Origin: Emticicia soli
GTDB taxonomy: Bacteria; Bacteroidota; Bacteroidia; Cytophagales; Spirosomataceae
DNA: 64,000 bases
Reading direction: 5' to 3'
Assembly (NCBI RefSeq): GCF_037860775.1
Contig: NZ_JBBEWC010000007.1
Span: forward strand, 310,001 to 374,000
This document shows, piece after piece, positions 8,617 through 16,235 of the stretch. Position numbers and translations under genes: made by a program. Every line of letters starts with the position of its first letter. Positions within the stretch are counted from its first letter, which is position 1. The notes under the pieces are model-generated. The model did not search any database. It had not been told where the DNA came from and saw only the letters and a program-made list of their open reading frames with translations.

Positions 8617-8648
8617 TCTACCGATACATTCTTTCAGATAGTCGATTC
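8617..8648. promoter_or_regulatory. Possible LytTR-type binding repeats upstream of the kinase gene
   Basis: TCTACCGATAC at 8617-8627 matches 10 of 11 bases of the box found upstream of the dioxygenase gene. A weaker copy (ATAGTCGATTC, 6 of 11) starts exactly 21 bases later. Two boxes 21 bases apart is the geometry LytTR regulators use. The kinase start is 39 bases downstream, which suggests autoregulation. The rest of the 304-base gap (8383-8686) holds only a small hairpin around 8480-8510. Confidence 0.45.
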
Positions 8649-8686
8649 TTTTAATCAAAATTACGGCTTGAGCCGTATCTTTAGGT

Positions 8687-9820
8687 ATGTTTCAATTGAA
8701 GAATGTTTCTTTGCTTATACACCTGGTTGGCTGGCTGATTGTTATTAGTCTTACCACCTTATTTATGTCTGAAAGCCGGAGTATCGCTGACATCTTATTC
8801 GGTACATATATTTGGCTTTTTTTTCTGATATACATTGTTCTTTTTTATATCAATATCCTTTGGCTGATTCCTGAGTTTTTCTTTCGCCGTAAATTCTACG
8901 CTTATTTTGGTATTATTTTGTGTCTTCTAGTTGCCATTGCTATCATCAAACCATTTGATAGATTGGTTTTTGAAAGAAACCGAGAAAGTAATAAAAGGTT
9001 TGAACGACCGGATTTTGACCGCCCACCGCCAAGATTAGACCATCCACCGCATTTTGAAAAATTTGCCAAACCTCCGCCTGAGTTTTTGAGAGAACCCGAA
9101 AGAAAAAGAGAACCCCGGGAAACAGGCAAGAAAATAGATGTAATTAGTATTTTTTTGTTTGGCTTAATATGTGCATTAGGTATGGCCCTGAAAATAAACG
9201 AGCGTTGGCGAGATTCGGAGCAAAGGGCTGTTCAGGCGGAAGCAGATAAGGCCAATGCCGAATTATCTTTTCTGAAAGCACAGATTAACCCACATTTTTT
9301 GTTTAATACGTTAAATAATATTTATTCGCTGGCTGTAACCAACAATAAAAGTACGGCTGCAAGCATCATGAAATTGTCGCAGATAATGCGTTATGTAACC
9401 GATGAAGTGTCGGAAGATTTTGTGCCGCTGCAAAGCGAAATAGAGTGTATTAGTAATTATATTGACCTGCAAAAACTACGCTTAAGCAAAAAAACAAACG
9501 TGGTTTTTGAAGTAGGAGGTGAAACCGAAACAAAAAAAATTTCGCCTTTGTTGCTTATGACTTTTGTTGAAAATGCCTTTAAACATGGCATAAGCAATCA
9601 CGAAAACGCAATTATTGAGATTAAAATTAGTGCTGATGCCAAAATCATGAGGTTCAACTGTAAGAATACTTTATTTGCTACTTCTCGCAAGGTTGAACGA
9701 ACAGGAATAGGTCTGGCTAATACACGGCAGCGTTTGGCGCATTTGTATAAAGATAAATACACATTGACTATACACGATAAAGTAGAATTTTATCATGTTG
9801 AATTAATAATTGAAGAATAG
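8687..9820 (+). CDS. LytS/YehU-family membrane sensor histidine kinase
   Basis: A 377-residue sensor kinase. Three membrane segments lie in residues 8-85 (LVGWLIVISLTTLF, IYIVLFYINILWLI and IILCLLVAIAII). They are followed by an unusual Pro/Arg/Asp-rich stretch (about residues 105-150, rich in RPDFDRPPPRLDHPP-like units) and a fourth membrane segment (IDVISIFLFGLICALGMAL). Then come a coiled coil, the His_kinase motif QINPHFLFNTLNNI with the phosphoacceptor histidine, the N-box TFVENAFKHG and the G-box GIGLANTRQRL. This is the standard build of kinases paired with LytTR regulators. The stop codon abuts the start of the regulator gene, so the two are co-translated. The proline-rich loop is a candidate ligand or protein contact region. 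Confidence 0.93.
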   Translation: MFQLKNVSLLIHLVGWLIVISLTTLFMSESRSIADILFGTYIWLFFLIYIVLFYINILWLIPEFFFRRKFYAYFGIILCLLVAIAIIKPFDRLVFERNRESNKRFERPDFDRPPPRLDHPPHFEKFAKPPPEFLREPERKREPRETGKKIDVISIFLFGLICALGMALKINERWRDSEQRAVQAEADKANAELSFLKAQINPHFLFNTLNNIYSLAVTNNKSTAASIMKLSQIMRYVTDEVSEDFVPLQSEIECISNYIDLQKLRLSKKTNVVFEVGGETETKKISPLLLMTFVENAFKHGISNHENAIIEIKISADAKIMRFNCKNTLFATSRKVERTGIGLANTRQRLAHLYKDKYTLTIHDKVEFYHVELIIEE

Positions 9821-10522
9821 ATGAAACTCAAATGTGTTGTAATTGATGATGAACCCTTGGCCTTGGAGTTAATGAAAGAGTATATTTCAGGGTTTCAGGA
9901 GTTAAACCTAGTTCAGACCTTTGATGATGGCATTCAAGGGCGGGATTTTCTGCGAGATAATCAGATTGATTTACTATTTGTAGATATTAATATGCCCGAT
10001 ATTACAGGGCTTGAACTGGTTGCTTCTCTGAGCAATAAGCCAATGGTAATTTTTACCACGGCTCATCGGAAATTTGCCGTTGAGGGTTTCGACCTCGAAG
10101 CTGTTGATTATCTGCTCAAGCCAATTGATTTTGAAAGATTCGGTAAAGCTGTAAAGAAAGCGTTGGAATACCATCAGTTCAAAAGCAATCAGACGAGCGA
10201 AGAGGCGCAATACATTTTTGTACGTGCCGAATACCGCATGGTGAAAATAGAACTAAAGGCTATGGAATACATTGAAGGCTTAGAAGACTACATCAAGATT
10301 CATGTAATGGGGCAAAGCCACCCGATTCTTACGCTTATGTCGCTCAAAGGCATTTTAGAACAATTGCCCGCCGATTCATTCAGCCGAATCCACCGTAGTT
10401 ATATTGTTGCCAATGCGCAGGTAAAATCTGTGTTAAAGAAAAACGTATTGTTAGCTTCGGGTGTTGAGTTGCCTATCAGTAATTCTTACCAGCAATTTGT
10501 TGACGATTGGCAAAAAAAGTAA
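9821..10522 (+). CDS. LytTR-family response regulator
   Basis: A 233-residue two-component regulator. The receiver domain spans residues 1-115 with the acidic pair in VIDDEP, the phosphorylated aspartate in LLFVDINMPD near residue 55 and the conserved lysine in YLLKPIDF near 102. The LytTR DNA-binding domain occupies about residues 130-230 (IKIHVMG.., FSRIHRSYIVN-like RIHRSYIVANAQV, and the final ELPISNSYQQF). It starts immediately after the kinase stop. Direct repeats spaced by 21 bases just downstream, before the dioxygenase gene, are its best candidate target. Confidence 0.95.
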   Translation: MKLKCVVIDDEPLALELMKEYISGFQELNLVQTFDDGIQGRDFLRDNQIDLLFVDINMPDITGLELVASLSNKPMVIFTTAHRKFAVEGFDLEAVDYLLKPIDFERFGKAVKKALEYHQFKSNQTSEEAQYIFVRAEYRMVKIELKAMEYIEGLEDYIKIHVMGQSHPILTLMSLKGILEQLPADSFSRIHRSYIVANAQVKSVLKKNVLLASGVELPISNSYQQFVDDWQKK

Positions 10523-10526
10523 TCAA

Positions 10527-10558
10527 TTTACCGATACAAACGTGTCGTTAACCGATAC
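10527..10558. promoter_or_regulatory. Direct-repeat pair with LytTR-site geometry upstream of the dioxygenase gene
   Basis: TTTACCGATAC at 10527-10537 and TTAACCGATAC at 10548-10558 match at 10 of 11 positions and are offset by exactly 21 bases, two helical turns. LytTR proteins bind two such boxes on one face of DNA. The site lies between the regulator stop and the dioxygenase gene, 67 bases before the latter's start. Confidence 0.6.
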
Positions 10559-10624
10559 TTGGCAAACGCAATGCAATCAAACTTTCTTTTTCTTCGTCTA
10601 TAGAGGTATATAACGAAAAACATT

Positions 10625-11350
10625 ATGGACAGAAAAGATTTTTTGAAAAAAGGCTTAGGCTCTTTAGCTATTATGCCATTATTTGCGGCTTGCAAAGAAA
10701 CTGATGTAGACCCAACTGATACAAGCGGAAGCACAGGTACTGATTCGGGGACTGGTACAAGTACCGGGTCTTGTACTACTACTGCCTCTGAAACCGAAGG
10801 GCCTTTTCCTACTAAAAACCCGAGTTCTTTGGTTACAAACGATATTACTTCTGACCGAGCCGGGACAAAACTCACCGTAAAAATCACGATTCAGAATAAA
10901 AACAATAGCTGTGCGGCACTAGCCAATGCTTTTGTTGACATCTGGCATTGTGATGCTGCCGGCAACTACTCTGAATACGGCGGAACAGGTATGCAAAGTA
11001 CAAATTATACAAATGTCCATTTTTTGAGAGGCCGCCAGACTACCGATTCGAGCGGTGTAGTGAATTTTACCACTATTTATCCTGGTTGGTATTCAGGGCG
11101 TGCCGTACACATTCACGTGCATGTGTATAACAGTAGCGGCAAATCATTGCTGGTAACACAAATAGCATTCCCGGAAGATGTTAGCAAAGTAGTATTTGCA
11201 CAAGGTGTTTACGCCACCCACGGCCAAGCCGATACAACTAATGCAAGAGACAATGTTTTTGGTGATGGTGTAACAACCGAAATGTCAACCGTTACCGGAA
11301 GTCCATCAGCAGGCTACGCCCTTACACACACTATTGTGGTGAACGGATAA
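10625..11350 (+). CDS. Intradiol ring-cleavage dioxygenase-like lipoprotein
   Basis: A 241-residue protein with a lipoprotein signal: basic start MDRKDFLKK, hydrophobic run, then lipobox LFAAC with Cys23. A Ser/Thr/Gly-rich linker covers residues 30-55. The catalytic domain resembles the intradiol dioxygenases that open catechol or protocatechuate rings with non-haem Fe(III): EGPFPT, then VDIWHCDAAGNYSEY with a likely tyrosine ligand, a second tyrosine in YPGWYSGRAVHIHVHVY, and its two histidines. The family's usual 2-Tyr/2-His set is therefore present. Surface-anchored relatives are common in Bacteroidota, and their substrates are unknown. It follows the LytS/LytTR genes and probably answers to them. 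Confidence 0.87.
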   Translation: MDRKDFLKKGLGSLAIMPLFAACKETDVDPTDTSGSTGTDSGTGTSTGSCTTTASETEGPFPTKNPSSLVTNDITSDRAGTKLTVKITIQNKNNSCAALANAFVDIWHCDAAGNYSEYGGTGMQSTNYTNVHFLRGRQTTDSSGVVNFTTIYPGWYSGRAVHIHVHVYNSSGKSLLVTQIAFPEDVSKVVFAQGVYATHGQADTTNARDNVFGDGVTTEMSTVTGSPSAGYALTHTIVVNG

Positions 11351-11401
11351 TTGTAAGGTTATTTAATTAAGATTCACGGAGTAATATACATAAGCGCAGA
11401 G

Positions 11402-11430
11402 GTAGAGACAGGGCATTGCCCTGTCTCTAC
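11402..11430. repeat. REP-like perfect palindrome with GTAG foot
   Basis: Arms GTAGAGACAGGGCA and TGCCCTGTCTCTAC are perfect 14-base complements around one central T. The right half is repeated at 36607-36625. It may also end dioxygenase transcription. The GTAGAG start is shared with the palindromes beside the RAYT gene. Confidence 0.8.
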
Positions 11431-11510
11431 ACAATCTAACATCTTTAAATAATATCTATCTCTCGAGTCTTAATAAAATTATATGCGTGAAATTAGATTA
11501 TGTCAAAAAT

Positions 11511-11548
11511 AGAATAATCACTCATTCACTAAATCTCTCAATCACTCA
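11511..11548 (+). repeat. Copy of a dispersed AATCACTCATTCACTAAAT-type repeat
   Basis: The bases just before the start codon at 11549 contain AATCACTCATTCACTAAAT and further TCACTCA-like units. Near-identical sequence occurs before the genes at 24460 and 36814. Confidence 0.65.
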
Positions 11549-12076
11549 ATGCATAAAGACATGGCAAAAGGAATCATTCGCTTGTGTTACAAGAAAATTA
11601 TAGAGGCAAATGCACAAAAAACGTGGGAGAAGCAGGTTTTTGAGGATACTTATATGGAGTTTTTTATGCAATCTCAGTTCTATAATCAGGAAGGAAAGTA
11701 CCAGACTTTTCAGGAGATACTGGCGAATGTTCCGGCTGCAGATAAACTGCATTATTTGGTAAGTACGGCTGCCATAAACTACATCAGGCAGTTAAACGAC
11801 CTCATACCTGATATTACCAATGTGCATCAGCACGTGTGCCTGCCGTTTAAGAATTTCAGGTTTGAAATCGTGCAGTCGCATACGCAACGTAAAGCAGAGC
11901 ACAAAGTAGCTATTTATTTTTATAGCGATGCGCTCACCTGGGTTGATACCATAGATAATCAATTATTGATTGCTTACGGGAATCAGAGCGATGCATTAAA
12001 CTCAAACACTGAACTCCAAACAGATTTAATTGCATTGCAGCCATTTTTAAGTATTTCATCGTTCCAAAACTTTTAG
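11549..12076 (+). CDS. Conserved-looking protein of unknown function, paired with pirin-like gene
   Basis: I do not recognise this 175-residue protein. It has no signal peptide or membrane segment and looks like a soluble alpha/beta protein: a helical first half (aromatic and charged, ending in a run around YLVSTAAINYIRQLNDLIPD), then a strand-rich part (LPFKNFRFEIVQS, KVAIYFYSDALTWVDTI). A second possible start lies four codons in. Only 4 bases separate its stop from the pirin-like gene, so the two are surely co-transcribed and probably act together. A dispersed repeat immediately precedes the start codon. Confidence 0.75.
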   Translation: MHKDMAKGIIRLCYKKIIEANAQKTWEKQVFEDTYMEFFMQSQFYNQEGKYQTFQEILANVPAADKLHYLVSTAAINYIRQLNDLIPDITNVHQHVCLPFKNFRFEIVQSHTQRKAEHKVAIYFYSDALTWVDTIDNQLLIAYGNQSDALNSNTELQTDLIALQPFLSISSFQNF

Positions 12077-12080
12077 AAAA

Positions 12081-12791
12081 ATGCTTACTCAAACACAAGG
12101 TCAAATATATTTATCTAATGCCCGAGGGCTAACGCTTACCAAAACTCACAGAAGTTTCCATACTTTCAATGATGGTAATTATTATGACAGAAACAGAAAG
12201 CCGTTCGGTAACCTGATTACTTGTAATGATGATACGTTGGTAGGAGGGGAGACCATGAGAATAATTGCTGACCGAAACTTAGAGATTATGCTCTTGCCCT
12301 TGGTAGGTGCTATTGAACTAAGTATCAATGGAGGTAAACCAGAATTTATAGATATTTGCGAAGCAAAGGTTTTTTCGGTTTCGGCCAATGATGCCTACGA
12401 AATCACAAATCCTTATGACAACGAGCTTGTGAATTTTCTACATATCCGCTTTACAAGAGCATTCGGGGTTGAAAGCATTAAGAATAGAAGCGTTTATTTT
12501 AATATTGATACAAATAAACATACCCTACAAAACATTGGTGCCAATTGTTATATAGGTAAATTTGCAGGCCGTGAAGAGGGATTTCTGATCCTTAAACCTG
12601 AAAGCCAAGGTGTTTTTGGCTTCGTGATTGAAGGTGCATTTGAGTTTCAGAATCGCCTGTTGGAAGCAAGAGACAGCATAGCTCTATGGAACGACGACAA
12701 TGACCCGCTTCAAATAGAGTTTGAAGCTCTATCGAACGATGCTATTTTGTTAATAATTGAAGTAAAAACTATGGGCGGAATATTAATTTAG
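12081..12791 (+). CDS. Pirin-like bicupin protein
   Basis: A 236-residue protein whose first half matches the pirin pattern: RGLTLTKTHRSFHTF, then GNYYDRNRKPFGNLI, then a DRNLEIMLLPLVGAIEL segment in place of the usual HPHRDMEI....L.G..EH. Pirins are cupin-fold proteins, and some act as quercetin 2,3-dioxygenases. The iron-binding histidines of typical pirins are replaced here (IADRNLE instead of HPHRDME), so it is probably not a metal-dependent dioxygenase. The second half has a cupin-like strand pattern (EGFLILKPESQGVFGFVIEG). It follows the unknown gene by 4 bases, and its end overlaps the convergent vWA gene by 23 bases. Confidence 0.7.
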   Translation: MLTQTQGQIYLSNARGLTLTKTHRSFHTFNDGNYYDRNRKPFGNLITCNDDTLVGGETMRIIADRNLEIMLLPLVGAIELSINGGKPEFIDICEAKVFSVSANDAYEITNPYDNELVNFLHIRFTRAFGVESIKNRSVYFNIDTNKHTLQNIGANCYIGKFAGREEGFLILKPESQGVFGFVIEGAFEFQNRLLEARDSIALWNDDNDPLQIEFEALSNDAILLIIEVKTMGGILI

Positions 12792-13971
12792 TAGTATAGA
12801 ATTTTCCCTTTTCGAATCTGAAATAGATACGTCCGACTCTGATAACTGTCATTTCTTTGATATTATCAGGGTTTTCTATGTCATCTTCAAGCGTATGAAT
12901 ACTACCATGCGTTTTTTTAGCTATTTGTACGTAGTCTGACTGAAACGCTAGGTTTCTCTCGTAGGTTTCGCCACATAAAATAATATGCGTTTTTTTCTTT
13001 ACTTTCGAAAGATTCTTCATGTCCTTCACAGGGCTGCTGTTATCGGCAATCATCACAAATTCATCAACATCAGGGAACTGCTTTTGGGCATAAAGTAGCG
13101 CTTCAATGTTGTTTTCGGCACGCTCTTTATTGTTTTCTGTATTACTGATAGCGGCAAACATGGTATCCCAAAGTTTCATTTCATCTTTGGTATTTACCAT
13201 AAACATCTTGCCGGGTAGTCTGCCACGAGTTTCGTTGCCAAGGCTGTCGCAATCGGTAAAGAATACAATCCCTTTTATATTATTGTTGTCAACGTTTTCC
13301 ATCATCCAGTCGAAAACCTGGGTGGTATACGGAAACATACTCGAGGTCATGTCGCACACAATCACTACATTTTTCCACTTTTCGGCATTGCGGTCAAGGG
13401 CTTCGTAAGAGGTCAATTCATAGGTTTTGCCAAGTTCACGCACCCTCAGAATTTTATCACTCATCGAAATAGCCGACGAGTTCAGAAAACGAATATCTTT
13501 ATCGGCGAAGTCTGCGTGTTTTTCAGCAGGGCCGGCAACTTTTCTTGAAGTTAATTTACTTACTTTAAGGCTGGTTAGTGGTTCTGAAACCTCGTTGTTG
13601 GTTTCGGGTGCGATTTCAGTTCGTATTGGTGATTTAGTTTTTGCCGGCTCAATGCCAGCTTCTTTAGGGTCTTGTACTTCTACTTTAGTAAACGTCGAAT
13701 CATGTATTAGTTCTGCTTGTTCAGTTTTGGTTTCAGGGTTTAGGTTGGTTTGTTTGGCAATTTCTTGCTTAACCGGTAGTGGGTCGTTGGCAGCAAACCA
13801 ATAATAACTCAAGCCTAACACCAATACTACAACACTTGGAACCGAAAAACGTAAAAGTTTATCAACCATAATTTTACGTTGCATCTTTTTCCAATCATCT
13901 GGCGAATAGTCAGGCTGGAAATTATTCAATTTCTCCCTGATAATCCGATGTAATTTTTCTTCTTCTGACAT
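12769..13971 (-). CDS. Membrane protein with von Willebrand A-like domain; probable anti-sigma partner
   Basis: A 400-residue protein: a charged cytoplasmic N-terminus of about 35 residues containing YSPDDWKKMQRKI, one membrane helix (about 37-58, VPSVVVLVLGLSYYWFA), a Glu/Lys/Thr-rich linker to about residue 150, then a vWA-like domain from about residue 195. The MIDAS-type start is VVIVCDMTSSM (DxTxS), with KGIVFFTDCDS and FVMIADNSS as later strands. Its gene starts 2 bases after the ECF sigma gene stop. In Bacteroidota short N-terminal segments of this kind often belong to anti-sigma factors. I infer that it holds the sigma factor and senses an envelope ligand. The vWA call is from pattern, not search. 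Confidence 0.7.
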   Translation of the reverse strand: MSEEEKLHRIIREKLNNFQPDYSPDDWKKMQRKIMVDKLLRFSVPSVVVLVLGLSYYWFAANDPLPVKQEIAKQTNLNPETKTEQAELIHDSTFTKVEVQDPKEAGIEPAKTKSPIRTEIAPETNNEVSEPLTSLKVSKLTSRKVAGPAEKHADFADKDIRFLNSSAISMSDKILRVRELGKTYELTSYEALDRNAEKWKNVVIVCDMTSSMFPYTTQVFDWMMENVDNNNIKGIVFFTDCDSLGNETRGRLPGKMFMVNTKDEMKLWDTMFAAISNTENNKERAENNIEALLYAQKQFPDVDEFVMIADNSSPVKDMKNLSKVKKKTHIILCGETYERNLAFQSDYVQIAKKTHGSIHTLEDDIENPDNIKEMTVIRVGRIYFRFEKGKFYTTKLIFRP

Positions 13972-13973
13972 GA

Positions 13974-14564
13974 CTACAATCTTTTTGTTAACTTTTGACG
14001 AAGTAACCCATTTGCTAAAGACAGATTTGCTCTTGAAGTACTTTCTGCAATGTTTAACATTTCTGCAATTTCTTTGTGTGAATAACCTTCTATGGCATAC
14101 AAGCTAAAAACTACCCGATAATTGGTAGGTAGGCTCTGTATAGCCAACATGATGTCTTCTGATGAGAGTTTGGCGTAAACCGACTCGTCTCCGTAATTAG
14201 GTTCAGCAATGTTTTCGTTTAATTCTGCTGATTGTTTATGAATATTTTTTCTGTAATGGTCTATAGCTCCGTTAATCATGATACGGCGGAGCCACGGTTT
14301 AATACTTTCTATATTACTTATTTTGTCTAGGTTTTTGAAGACTTTCAAGAATCCATCGTTCATTATTTCCAAAGCGTCTTCTCTGTTTTCACAATAACTC
14401 ATACAAGCAGACAAAGCAAACCCATGAAAATGCTCATAAAAGATTTTCATAGCTTTTTCATCGCCTTTCAGGCAATCTGCGACAACCTCCATCAAACTAT
14501 TTGAGGTCAATAGCTTTTTTCTGGTTAAGGTTTTTAAGTAAATTTCTGCTGTTTGAGTTATCAC
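13974..14564 (-). CDS. ECF-type RNA polymerase sigma factor
   Basis: A 196-residue sigma-70 family factor with only regions 2 and 4. Region 2 includes ALSACMSYCENREDALEIMNDGF and the DNA-contact segment IESIKPWLRRIMINGAIDHYRK (about residues 45-115). Region 4 has LPTNYRVVFSLYAIEGYSH and KEIAEMLNIAESTSRANLS (about 145-190). A later in-frame ATG (residue 25, at 14492) could be the true start, since region 2 only begins there. It is followed after 2 bases by the vWA membrane protein, its likely regulator. No target promoter motif could be derived from this window. Confidence 0.93.
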   Translation of the reverse strand: MITQTAEIYLKTLTRKKLLTSNSLMEVVADCLKGDEKAMKIFYEHFHGFALSACMSYCENREDALEIMNDGFLKVFKNLDKISNIESIKPWLRRIMINGAIDHYRKNIHKQSAELNENIAEPNYGDESVYAKLSSEDIMLAIQSLPTNYRVVFSLYAIEGYSHKEIAEMLNIAESTSRANLSLANGLLRQKLTKRL

Positions 14565-14659
14565 GGGAAATTTACGATTGAATAGTGGAACTATTTTCTA
14601 ACAAGACGTAAATAACCTGCTAAAACGCTGTGTGAAATAATTAATTTCCTTGAAACATT

Positions 14660-14682
14660 AAAAAATGGCAGGTAAAACCTGC
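14660..14682 (-). terminator. Intrinsic terminator
   Basis: GCAGGT and ACCTGC form a short stem, followed on the minus strand by a T run. It lies after the stop of the 132-residue gene and before the sigma factor start, and so separates the two. Confidence 0.6.
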
Positions 14683-14718
14683 AAGTAGGAGGGATTAATT
14701 ACTTCTATATATTATATA

Positions 14719-15117
14719 CTAAAGCCGTGCCCGGCTTATGCTTTTGCCGATTTTCTTCGGTAAAACATAATCAAAACCGTTTTGTACTTTAAGGTTATAA
14801 TCAAAAAACTCAAGAGCTCTTTGTAAATTACTACGATTGATAGCAATAAAGTAGGGGTTTTGGCCGTGGCCTCTTCTTACAAGGCGGGCATCTAGTTTGA
14901 AAATTGTGCCTTCGGGGTAGTGAGCTACTAACCGTGAGGGGCAACTTACCTTAATATCGCAGGGTATCTGCTGGCCATTAATGGTGCTTAGTCGCATACG
15001 TTTTTTGCTAGGGTCATAATATGACTCGGCAAAAACATCTAAGAAAAAGATTTTGTTAAGTTCAGGAACTTCGTCCAGTAGCGACAGTTGCATCAGCTTT
15101 AGGCGTTTAATTGTCAT
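14719..15117 (-). CDS. Conserved-looking protein of unknown function
   Basis: I do not recognise this 132-residue protein. It has no signal peptide or membrane segment and is basic overall (pI clearly above 9 by composition, ending KKIGKSISRARL). The middle is beta-rich: FFLDVFAESYYDPSKKRMRL, PCDIKVSCPSRLVAHYPEG and FKLDARLVRRG. That pattern could suit a small barrel or nucleic-acid-binding fold, but this is a guess. It is divergent from prs, with each gene having its own -7 element in the shared 128-base gap. Confidence 0.7.
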   Translation of the reverse strand: MTIKRLKLMQLSLLDEVPELNKIFFLDVFAESYYDPSKKRMRLSTINGQQIPCDIKVSCPSRLVAHYPEGTIFKLDARLVRRGHGQNPYFIAINRSNLQRALEFFDYNLKVQNGFDYVLPKKIGKSISRARL

Positions 15118-15148
15118 GGTACATTACACTATCATTCCATGAATAATG

Positions 15149-15156
15149 CAAATCTA
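15149..15156 (-). promoter_or_regulatory. Predicted -7 element for the 132-residue gene
   Basis: On the minus strand this reads TAGATTTG, an exact TAnnTTTG match, 32 bases before the start codon. Confidence 0.5.
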
Positions 15157-15210
15157 TACAAAAAGTGGAAAATATTCCAATACGATAGGTGTTTTTTTAA
15201 GCAAAAAGCG

Positions 15211-15218
15211 TACCTTTG
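15211..15218 (+). promoter_or_regulatory. Predicted -7 element for prs
   Basis: TACCTTTG is an exact TAnnTTTG match, 28 bases before the prs start. The -33 region is T-rich without a clean TTG. Confidence 0.55.
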
Positions 15219-15245
15219 CGAATCTTTTTTGAGGCATAAAAAAAA

Positions 15246-16196
15246 ATGGCAGAAGTTAAGATTTTCTCAGGTACATCATCAAAGTATTTAGCTAGTCGGG
15301 TTGCCGACTATTACGGCAAAGACTTAGGCAGTGTGAGCATTAACCGCTTCGCTGATAGTGAAATTTCGGTAAGTTTTGATGAGTCTGTAAGGGGCTGCGA
15401 TGTCTTTCTGGTTCAGTCAACTTTTCCACCAAGTGATAATATCATGGAATTGTTGATGATGATTGACGCCGCAAGACGTGCCTCGGCTCACTATGTTTGT
15501 GCGGTTATTCCGTATTTTGGATACGCCCGTCAAGACAGAAAAGACAAACCAAGAGTAGGCATTACTGCCAAGCTTATTGCCAATATGCTCACAGCCGCAG
15601 GTGCTGACCGAGTAATGACAATGGACTTACACGCAGGCCAGATTCAAGGTTTTTTCGATATTCCGGTTGACCATCTGGAGGGTACTTCGGTTTTTGTACC
15701 TTATCTGAAAGCTCAGAAACTCGAAAACCTGAAATTTGCTTCTCCTGACGTTGGTGGGGTAGCTCGTTGTAGGAAATTCGCATCGTATTTCGATGCCGAA
15801 ATTGTAATTTGTGACAAACATCGCAAAAAAGCCAATGAAATTGCTTCTATGCAATTGATTGGAGATGTTGAAGGCTCTGATGTAATTCTGGTAGATGACC
15901 TGATTGATACAGGGGGTACTATCTGTAAAGCAGCAGAGTTGATTCTTTCAAGAGGTGCCAAATCGGTGCGTGCATTCTGTACTCACGGTGTACTTTCGGG
16001 TAAAGCAAATGAAAATATCTCCAATTCGGTATTAGAAGAATTAATAGTAACTGATACTATTCCGTTGAAATATGATAACCCTAAAATAAAGGTGTTATCA
16101 GTAGCTGAGTTGTTTGGCAAGGCTATCGGAAGAATCAGAGATAATGGGTCTATTAGCACTTTATTTATAAATTATCAACAGAATTTAGGTTTCTGA
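15246..16196 (+). CDS. prs: Ribose-phosphate pyrophosphokinase
   Basis: A 316-residue PRPP synthase, making phosphoribosyl pyrophosphate from ribose 5-phosphate and ATP for nucleotide, histidine and NAD synthesis. Class I features are all visible: the early FADSEISV segment, the ATP-contact region YFGYARQDRKDKPRVGIT near residue 95, the histidine motif MDLHAGQIQGFF near 130, the flexible-loop lysine region VICDKHRKKANE, and the PRPP-binding signature VILVDDLIDTGGT near 217. Length is normal. The L25 gene follows 40 bases downstream, a common pairing in bacteria. Confidence 0.98.
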   Translation: MAEVKIFSGTSSKYLASRVADYYGKDLGSVSINRFADSEISVSFDESVRGCDVFLVQSTFPPSDNIMELLMMIDAARRASAHYVCAVIPYFGYARQDRKDKPRVGITAKLIANMLTAAGADRVMTMDLHAGQIQGFFDIPVDHLEGTSVFVPYLKAQKLENLKFASPDVGGVARCRKFASYFDAEIVICDKHRKKANEIASMQLIGDVEGSDVILVDDLIDTGGTICKAAELILSRGAKSVRAFCTHGVLSGKANENISNSVLEELIVTDTIPLKYDNPKIKVLSVAELFGKAIGRIRDNGSISTLFINYQQNLGF

Positions 16197-16235
16197 AATT
16201 CAGATACTAAAGTTCAAAAATTAAACTTTACAAAA

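Noticed and set aside
10528..10887. Minus-strand frame of 119 codons across the dioxygenase start
   Set aside because: It would cover the LytTR-type repeats and the lipoprotein signal on the other strand, and its valine-rich, low-complexity protein is not convincing.
11402..11430. Only an ordinary terminator after the dioxygenase gene
   Set aside because: There is no T run after the stem, and half of it is repeated exactly at 36608-36625, which points to a repeat family first.
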